From: Candidatus Hydrogenedentota bacterium | GTDB taxonomy: Bacteria > Hydrogenedentota > Hydrogenedentia > Hydrogenedentales > JAGMZX01 | Direction: 5' to 3' | DNA: 64,000 bases | NCBI GenBank assembly: GCA_029556545.1 | Contig: JAKQEQ010000181.1 | Span: 62,001-126,000 of the forward strand | Part shown: piece after piece, positions 59,242 through 64,000 of the stretch | How positions within the stretch are numbered: position 1 is the first letter of the stretch | How the letters are laid out: each line of letters starts with the position of its first letter | Translations under genes and position numbers: made by a program | The notes under the pieces: model-generated | The model's input: only the letters and a program-made list of their open reading frames with translations | What the model was told of the DNA's origin: nothing | Database searches by the model: none

Positions 59242-60681
59242 GTGAGGGAGTCGAAAAACGCAGCGAGAAACGGCGACGGCGGGCAGCGGCGATTGCTGCG
59301 GCTGCTTGCGGTCGCCATTGTGGTAACCGGCCTGATCGCGTTCGCGGTGACGGCGTTGCTCGTGAACATCTTCGAGCGGAAGCAGGAGGCGCGCAACCCG
59401 TTCTTTCGCGTGGTCGCATTGACGGACGACACGGAGGACCCGGTGGTCTGGGGCAAGAATTTTCCGCAGCAGTTCGACATGTACAGCCGCACGGTGGACA
59501 TGGTGCGGACGCGCTACGGCGGCAGCGAGGCGCTGCCGCGCACGCCTACGGACGCCGACCCGCGTTCCGTAGTGGCGCAGTCCAAGATCGAGGAGGACCC
59601 GCGGCTGAAGCGGATGTGGGCGGGGTATGCCTTCGCCATCGACTTCCGGGAGGAACGGGGCCATGCTTACATGTTGGAGGACCAGACCTTCACGCAGCGT
59701 CACCAGAAGCCGCAGCCGGGCACATGCCTGCACTGCCACGCCTCGGTGTACACGGCCTATAAGCGGTTGGGCAACGGCGACATCGTGCGCGGCTTCGAGA
59801 AGATCAATCCGATGCCCTACGCCGAGGCGCGCGCGCTGGTCGAGCACCCGGTGACGTGCATCGACTGCCACGATCCGGACACGATGCAACTGCGCGTGAC
59901 ACGACCCGCCTTCATGGAGGGTATGCGCGCGTGGAAGGCGTCGCAGGGTATTCCCGACTACGACGTCAACAGGATGGCCACGCGCCAGGAGATGCGCGCG
60001 TTTGTCTGCGGCCAGTGCCACGTCGAGTACTATTTCAAGGGCGACGAGAAGCGTCTCACCTATCCGTGGTTCAACGGGTTGCTGGCCGACGCGGCGCTCG
60101 CATATTACGACGAAGTGGGATTCGCGGACTGGACGCACGCCGAGACGGGCGCGCCCATGCTCAAGGCGCAGCATCCCGAGTTCGAGACGTGGAACCAGGG
60201 CATTCATGCGCGTTCGGGCGTTGCGTGCGCGGATTGCCATATGCCCTATATCCGCGTCGGCGCGATGAAGATCAGCGATCATCACGTGCGCAGCCCGCTC
60301 CTCAACATCAGCAACGCGTGTCAGACCTGCCACAAGCTGCCGGAGGAGGAATTGCGCGAGCGCGCGGAGAATATCCAGTCGAAGACCTTCGAGATGCGGA
60401 ATATGGCGATGGACGCCCTGATGGCGTTTATCGACGCCATCAAGGAAGCGCAGGAGGCGGGCGTGCCGGAGGAGAATCTGGTCGAGGCGCGCGACTATCA
60501 GCGGAGGGCTACTTTCCTCATCGACTTCGTCGAGGCCGAGAACTCGACCGGCTTCCATGCGCCGCAGGAGGCCGCCCGGATCCTCTTCAAGGCGATGGAC
60601 CACCTGCGGCACGGGCACATCGCGCTGAGCGCGCCGCCCGCGCCGACGATCGTGAGTTCGGCGGTCCACGAGACGCCGTGA
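59242..60681 (+). CDS. nrfA: Ammonia-forming cytochrome c nitrite reductase
   Basis: 479 residues from a GTG at 59242 (AAAAGGAG 7 bases upstream), with an uncleaved-looking helix (LRLLAVAIVVTGLIAFAVTA). It reduces nitrite to ammonium with six electrons outside the inner membrane. Five heme motifs are seen: CLHCH (about 161), CIDCH (206), CGQCH (256), CADCH (329) and CQTCH (360). In E. coli the catalytic heme is held by CWSCK; here the first motif ends in His, as known for Campylobacter-type NrfA. Catalytic-site words are present (RAFVCGQCHVEYYFKGDEKR with the active Tyr, FETWNQGIHARSGVACADCH with the active His). The methyltransferase gene follows 4 bp later. Confidence 0.93.
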   Translation: MRESKNAARNGDGGQRRLLRLLAVAIVVTGLIAFAVTALLVNIFERKQEARNPFFRVVALTDDTEDPVVWGKNFPQQFDMYSRTVDMVRTRYGGSEALPRTPTDADPRSVVAQSKIEEDPRLKRMWAGYAFAIDFREERGHAYMLEDQTFTQRHQKPQPGTCLHCHASVYTAYKRLGNGDIVRGFEKINPMPYAEARALVEHPVTCIDCHDPDTMQLRVTRPAFMEGMRAWKASQGIPDYDVNRMATRQEMRAFVCGQCHVEYYFKGDEKRLTYPWFNGLLADAALAYYDEVGFADWTHAETGAPMLKAQHPEFETWNQGIHARSGVACADCHMPYIRVGAMKISDHHVRSPLLNISNACQTCHKLPEEELRERAENIQSKTFEMRNMAMDALMAFIDAIKEAQEAGVPEENLVEARDYQRRATFLIDFVEAENSTGFHAPQEAARILFKAMDHLRHGHIALSAPPAPTIVSSAVHETP

Positions 60682-60684
60682 GCC

Positions 60685-61518
60685 ATGGCCGCGTTTTCCT
60701 CGATCGCTCCCTTTTATGACGCGCTCGCCGACAAGGCGGGGCGGCTCGAACGGGAAGGGCCGGTCTTGCGGCGCGTGCTCGACGCGGCGGCCGGGCGGCG
60801 GGTCCTGGACCTTGCCTGCGGCACGGGGCTGCATGCGCTTTTCCTCGCTGAGGCGGGGGCGGCGGTCACGGCGATCGATGTGAGCGCGGCCATGATCGAT
60901 TACGCTTGCCGCGTGCGGCCACACCCGAAGATAACGTATCGCGTGCGCGATATGCGCGATGCCGAGGGCGGCCCTTACGACCTCGCGTTGTGTCTCGGAA
61001 ACTCGCTATCCCTTCTGGCCGACGAAGACCACCTAAAGGCGGTATTCGCTCGATTGCGCCTGGTGCTCGCACCGGGCGGTCTGTTCCTCGCGCACGTGCT
61101 GAACTACGCCGCCGCGGTCGCGCAGGAGGCGCGACATCGCGTAGAGCGCGCTGTCGTCGAGGACATGCCGGTCGTCGCTGTGAAGAACCTGGTTCCTGAC
61201 GGCGCGCACACGTTTCTGAGCCTGAGTTTCTTTTTCGAGACGCGTGAGGAAGCGGAGGAAGACCTTCGGTCGGGCACCCTCTCCCCGAGGGAGAGGGTTG
61301 GGGTGAGGGTTGAAGACGACGGGCGGGACGCCCGTGCCCCGTGGACGGGGATTGCCGAGACGGCCGTGCTGCGTAACTGGAGCGTCGAAGACCTCACGCG
61401 CGCGGCGCGGCGATACGGTCTTGTTGCCCGCGATATTTTCGGCGCGTTTGATGGCCGTTCTTACGAACCGGAGACTTCGCCGGACCTCTTGGTATTGTTC
61501 GCCGCCGAGACGCGGTGA
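60685..61518 (+). CDS. SAM-dependent methyltransferase with in-frame repeat insert
   Basis: 277 residues. The class I Rossmann fold is seen as VLDLACGTGLHALFLAEAGA (motif I, about 34-53), VTAIDVSAAMIDYACRV and YDLALCLGNSLSLLADEDHL. It methylates an unknown acceptor with S-adenosylmethionine in the cytoplasm. It begins 4 bp after nrfA and is probably cotranscribed, although a link to nitrite reduction is not obvious. Residues about 196-217 (SGTLSPRERVGVRVEDDGRD) are coded by two palindromic repeats (61277-61313 and 61319-61335) and do not fit the fold; they probably form a surface loop. Without them it would be close to 250 residues, the usual size. Confidence 0.85.
   Translation: MAAFSSIAPFYDALADKAGRLEREGPVLRRVLDAAAGRRVLDLACGTGLHALFLAEAGAAVTAIDVSAAMIDYACRVRPHPKITYRVRDMRDAEGGPYDLALCLGNSLSLLADEDHLKAVFARLRLVLAPGGLFLAHVLNYAAAVAQEARHRVERAVVEDMPVVAVKNLVPDGAHTFLSLSFFFETREEAEEDLRSGTLSPRERVGVRVEDDGRDARAPWTGIAETAVLRNWSVEDLTRAARRYGLVARDIFGAFDGRSYEPETSPDLLVLFAAETR
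61277..61313 (+). repeat. CCCTCTCCC-family repeat inside the methyltransferase gene
   Basis: CCCTCTCCC (61277-61285) and GGGAGAGGG (61289-61297) form a nine-base stem with loop CGA, followed by TTGGGGTGAGGGT. It is the mirror of the copy in the beta-helix gene, and is in frame. Confidence 0.9.
61319..61335 (-). repeat. ACGGGCG-family hairpin inside the methyltransferase gene
   Basis: ACGGGCG-GGA-CGCCCGT is the exact reverse complement of the ACGGGCG-TCC-CGCCCGT hairpin at 36027-36078. It follows the CCCTCTCCC copy directly and codes DDGRDARAP in frame. Confidence 0.85.
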
Positions 61519-61529
61519 ACCACGTCGCT

Positions 61530-62741
61530 CTACGCGATCGCTCTTTCATAGGCGGCCACCGTTTCTTGGGCCGCTCTTTCCCAGGAGAACAGCGCGGCGC
61601 GGGCGAGTCCTTTCTCGCGAAGCGTGTCGCGCAGCACGGCATCCGCCGCGATTTGGCGCATGGCGTCGGCGAGGGCACCGACGTCGTCCGGCGTGACTGT
61701 GATCGCCGCGTCACCGACTATCTCCGGCAGACTCGACGTGCTCGAAGTGATCACGGGCGCGCCGCACGCCATCGCTTCGAGGGGCGGCCACCCGAACCCT
61801 TCGAAAAGACTCGGCCAGACGAAGGCCGTGGCGGTGCTCAACAGCGCGGGCAGGTGTTCGTCCGCGACGTAGCCGGGAAGACGGACGCGCTCGCGGTGCG
61901 GCGACCGCGCCGCGGCGTCGCTCACCGGTCCCGTTTTCCAGCCTTCGCGCCCGGCGATGACGAGGTCGCAGTCGGTGTCCTTGGCGATGGCGGACCAAGC
62001 CTCGATGATGCGCGGCACGTTCTTGCGCGGTTCGAGGGTGCCGACGTAGAGGAAGAATCGTTCGGGAAGCCCGTAGGTCGTCCGCGCGATGGCGCGGGCC
62101 TCTTCCGATGCGGGTCGGAACACCCGCGACAGCCCGTTATGCACCACGTCGATGCGGTCCGCGGGTAATCCCAGCCACTGCTGTAGTTCATCCGCAGTAT
62201 GCTGGGACACGGCGATCACGCGCCGGGCGCGCCGCGCGGCATACGGCGCCGCCGCCCGGTAGTACCAGGCGCGGCTTACGGAAAACCACTCGGGATGGTG
62301 CAGGAAGCTCAGGTCGTGCATGGTAAGCACGGCGTTGCGCGGCATGGGCAGCGCGCCGACGTTCGCGGTGAAGTGCACCAGGTCCGCGCGGTAACGACGC
62401 GCCAGACGCGGCAGGGTCACGTGCATGGCGTAGACCTTGAGAAACCGGGGACTGGCACAAGCGGGTCTTCGAGACGTGCCTGTCCCCGATCCCCAGGAGG
62501 AGACCTTCGATCGGTCGGGTGGCTCGGTCAGGAGACCGGCCGCAACAAGGGTGTTGGGGACAGGCACGTCTCCCCCGCGAAGCGCGGGGTCGCTTGTGCC
62601 AGTCCCCGGTGCAGTGCCCGGTCCGACGACATGCAGTTCCAAATCCGCATCGAGCGCGGCGAGCGCGGGGATCAGTTCCTCGACGTAGCGGCCCGTGCCG
62701 CTGCGATTGCCCGCCTGGAGTGCATCGATGACTACGCGCAT
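61530..62741 (-). CDS. GT4-family glycosyltransferase with 55-codon repeat insert
   Basis: 403 residues from the ATG at 62741, which overlaps by 10 bp the stop of the upstream GT4 gene. The GT-B fold shows RVVIDALQAGNRSGTGRYVE, LTMHDLSFLHHPEWFSVSRA, FLYVGTLEPRKNVPRIIEAW and WPSLFEGFGWPPLEAMACGA with the EX7E acidic pair that binds the nucleotide sugar. Between HVVGPG (about 37-42) and RFLKVYAMHVTLPRLARRYR is a 55-residue stretch rich in Gly, Thr and Pro with no counterpart in the family. It is coded exactly by 62445-62609, an inverted pair of palindromic repeats. Without it the protein would be about 348 residues, the usual size. Confidence 0.88.
   Translation of the reverse strand: MRVVIDALQAGNRSGTGRYVEELIPALAALDADLELHVVGPGTAPGTGTSDPALRGGDVPVPNTLVAAGLLTEPPDRSKVSSWGSGTGTSRRPACASPRFLKVYAMHVTLPRLARRYRADLVHFTANVGALPMPRNAVLTMHDLSFLHHPEWFSVSRAWYYRAAAPYAARRARRVIAVSQHTADELQQWLGLPADRIDVVHNGLSRVFRPASEEARAIARTTYGLPERFFLYVGTLEPRKNVPRIIEAWSAIAKDTDCDLVIAGREGWKTGPVSDAAARSPHRERVRLPGYVADEHLPALLSTATAFVWPSLFEGFGWPPLEAMACGAPVITSSTSSLPEIVGDAAITVTPDDVGALADAMRQIAADAVLRDTLREKGLARAALFSWERAAQETVAAYERAIA
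62445..62609. repeat. 165-bp inverted pair of GGGGAC palindromic elements within a glycosyltransferase gene
   Basis: Left arm 62445-62487 and right arm 62556-62609 share, in opposite orientation, CCGGGGACTGGCACAAGCG and AGACGTGCCTGTCCCC; their centres differ (GGTCTTCG against a CCCCGCG-CTT-CGCGGGG hairpin). Each arm is itself roughly palindromic (GGGGACWGGCAC at both ends). The unit is exactly 165 bp, 55 codons, in frame. A degenerate third copy lies at 13787-13836. Confidence 0.92.
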
Positions 62742-63859
62742 GAGGCGACTCTCCGATAGACTTCGAGGGTCCTCCGCGCCGTTTCCCGCCATGAGAACCG
62801 TTTCGCCTGTTCGCGGCCGAGCGCCCGCATACGGTCCCGCAACGCCGCGTCGCCGAGTACTTCGCTTATGGTCGCCGCGATAGATTCCGGCGACTCCGGG
62901 TCCGCGTAGCGGGCCGCATCGCCGCCCGCCTCGGGCAAGGCCGCGCGCCGGGTCGTGATCACGGGGCAGCCGCAAGCCATCGCCTCGATCACCGGCAGCC
63001 CGAACCCTTCATGAAACGACGGCAGCACGAAGGCGTCCGCGGCGGCATAGAACGCGGGCAGCGCGGCGTGGGACGGGACGTAGCCCAGCCACGTGACGCG
63101 GTCGGCGATGCCCAGCCGCCCAGCAATTGCGGGAACCGGCTCCGGTTGCCATCCGGCGCGACCGAGGAGCACGAGGCGATGCGGAAGATCGTTGCGCACG
63201 CGGGCAAAGGCTTCGAGGAGTCCTGTAACGTTCTTGCGCGGTTCGATGGCGCCGACGAAAAGGACGAACGGGCCGGACACGCCGAATTCCTCGCGCACTC
63301 GGCGCGCGGCCTCCTCGCGCGGCGGCGCGGCGAACGCCTCGTCCACCGCGCCATAGGTCACGGTGACTTTCGCTTCGGGAACGCCCAGGAGTTCCACGAT
63401 GTCCCGCTTGCTCGCTTCCGAGCAGGTCAGAACGGCGTCGGCTTCGCGGGCGAATCGTGGCACGTGCCGCGCGAAGGGCCCCACAATCTTCGGACTGCAC
63501 CACTGGGGCGCGCGCAGAAACGCCAAGTCGTAGATCGTGAGCACGCGCCGCGCGCGCCGCGTCGGCGGAAGGAAATAGTTCGTGGCGTGGAATACATCGA
63601 CCCCGCCAAGCACGGTGTCCACGCGCGGCAACCCCGCCACGTTCCAGAGTTGATACAACACCCGCGTCGGCACGGGCAACCGCCGCACCGGACACGCCGC
63701 CACGTCGGCGACCGCGCGGAGGGCGCGCAAGCCGGTCGCCAGACCCGCTAAACGGTCTTCTCCGAGCATCGGCAACAGTGCGCGCAGGAGATAGGCCGTG
63801 AAGTGGCCCACGCCCGTTCGATCGCCCGTAAGCGGCGTCAAGTCCATGCCCACGCGCAT
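62732..63859 (-). CDS. GT4-family glycosyltransferase
   Basis: 375 residues, no membrane helix. GT-B fold: MRVGMDLTPLTGDRTGVGHF, VLTIYDLAFLRAPQWCSPKI, FVLFVGAIEPRKNVTGLLEA, and LPSFHEGFGLPVIEAMACGC with the EX7E motif (about 290-297). It would transfer a sugar (often mannose or another hexose) from a nucleotide donor to a growing surface glycan. The stop overlaps the start of the second GT4 gene, so both are made together and may act in sequence. No repeat insert is seen here, so this member serves as a natural comparison for its neighbour. Confidence 0.9.
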   Translation of the reverse strand: MRVGMDLTPLTGDRTGVGHFTAYLLRALLPMLGEDRLAGLATGLRALRAVADVAACPVRRLPVPTRVLYQLWNVAGLPRVDTVLGGVDVFHATNYFLPPTRRARRVLTIYDLAFLRAPQWCSPKIVGPFARHVPRFAREADAVLTCSEASKRDIVELLGVPEAKVTVTYGAVDEAFAAPPREEAARRVREEFGVSGPFVLFVGAIEPRKNVTGLLEAFARVRNDLPHRLVLLGRAGWQPEPVPAIAGRLGIADRVTWLGYVPSHAALPAFYAAADAFVLPSFHEGFGLPVIEAMACGCPVITTRRAALPEAGGDAARYADPESPESIAATISEVLGDAALRDRMRALGREQAKRFSWRETARRTLEVYRRVASCA

Positions 63860-63941
63860 TCTGGTTCCCTAAGGCGGTCCGGCTCAATGAGCTTCAGTGA
63901 TGCTTCCGACACAATCGATTATGACACGCGTCCAGCACGGG

Positions 63942-64000
63942 ATGCGAGTCGGCGCATTCTATCCGCGGACCGGCGGGTGGGGCCTGGCCGGAGTATGTCT
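63942..64000 (+). CDS. Possible start of a rightward gene, cut by the window edge
   Basis: MRVGAFYPRTGGWGLAGVC from the ATG at 63942 stays open to the end of the window (a start at 63921 adds seven residues). The beginning is like that of a glycosyltransferase. It would be divergent from the GT4 pair. Only 19 residues are visible, so this is tentative. Confidence 0.3.
   Translation, partial: MRVGAFYPRTGGWGLAGVC

Overview
The window is a 64 kb, GC-rich bacterial chromosome segment with about 46 protein genes, one tRNA-Leu and no rRNA, phage or CRISPR. The organism is probably an uncultured heterotroph of the Planctomycetes/Lentisphaerae/Hydrogenedentes kind. Three things point to Candidatus Hydrogenedentota: long Gly-Glu repeat linkers in secreted proteins, a duplicated C-terminal module built around LTELLRVIQFFNSGG, and many Tat- or Sec-exported sugar-related proteins. 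This placement is inferred from memory of such proteins; no search was run.

Layout. 1-13.6 kb: the end of an RNA-processing metallo-beta-lactamase gene, a RhaT-type sugar symporter, and a leftward operon of an XRE-cupin regulator, an AraF-like binding lipoprotein, an AraH-like permease and a GH27 glycosidase, with no ATPase gene. A secreted set follows: a Tat protein, a DUF4861-type protein and a heparinase II/III-type lyase. 13.6-27 kb: an Mrp-type P-loop protein fused to DUF971, a GH38 glycosidase lacking the usual nucleophile, an OmpA-like lipoprotein, a lipase/unknown/SRPBCC set, tRNA-Leu(CAG), a sugar isomerase-like protein, an anion permease, an FGE-like protein and a secreted TIM-barrel-like protein. 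27-43 kb: a 1,032-residue Gly-Glu surface protein, PruA, DUF1638, a DUF362/NapH-type iron-sulfur pair, DnaK, a ceramidase-like protein, DUF502, a second anion permease and an MshEN-cyclic-nucleotide protein. 43-57.5 kb: a giant subtilase fused to three NTF2-like repeats, a GxxExxY protein, a URO-D-like protein, an oxidoreductase, a sodium:solute symporter, a MerR regulator and a parallel beta-helix protein. 57.5-64 kb: a GT2 glycosyltransferase, the nitrite reductase pair NrfH-NrfA, a methyltransferase and two GT4 glycosyltransferases.

Together the genes suggest a cell that breaks down complex glycans (GH27, GH38, a uronate-type lyase, secreted barrels), imports the sugars by ABC and ion-coupled transport, respires nitrite to ammonium, and displays large surface proteins.

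The most unusual feature is a set of short palindromic repeats scattered through the window. They sit in intergenic DNA and also in frame inside genes. One 165-bp inverted pair adds 55 codons to a glycosyltransferase, another family supplies identical ARASRP-stop tails to two unrelated proteins, and a third lies inside a methyltransferase and near the C-terminus of a surface protein. This resembles the Rickettsia palindromic elements and is the best candidate here for something not previously described.
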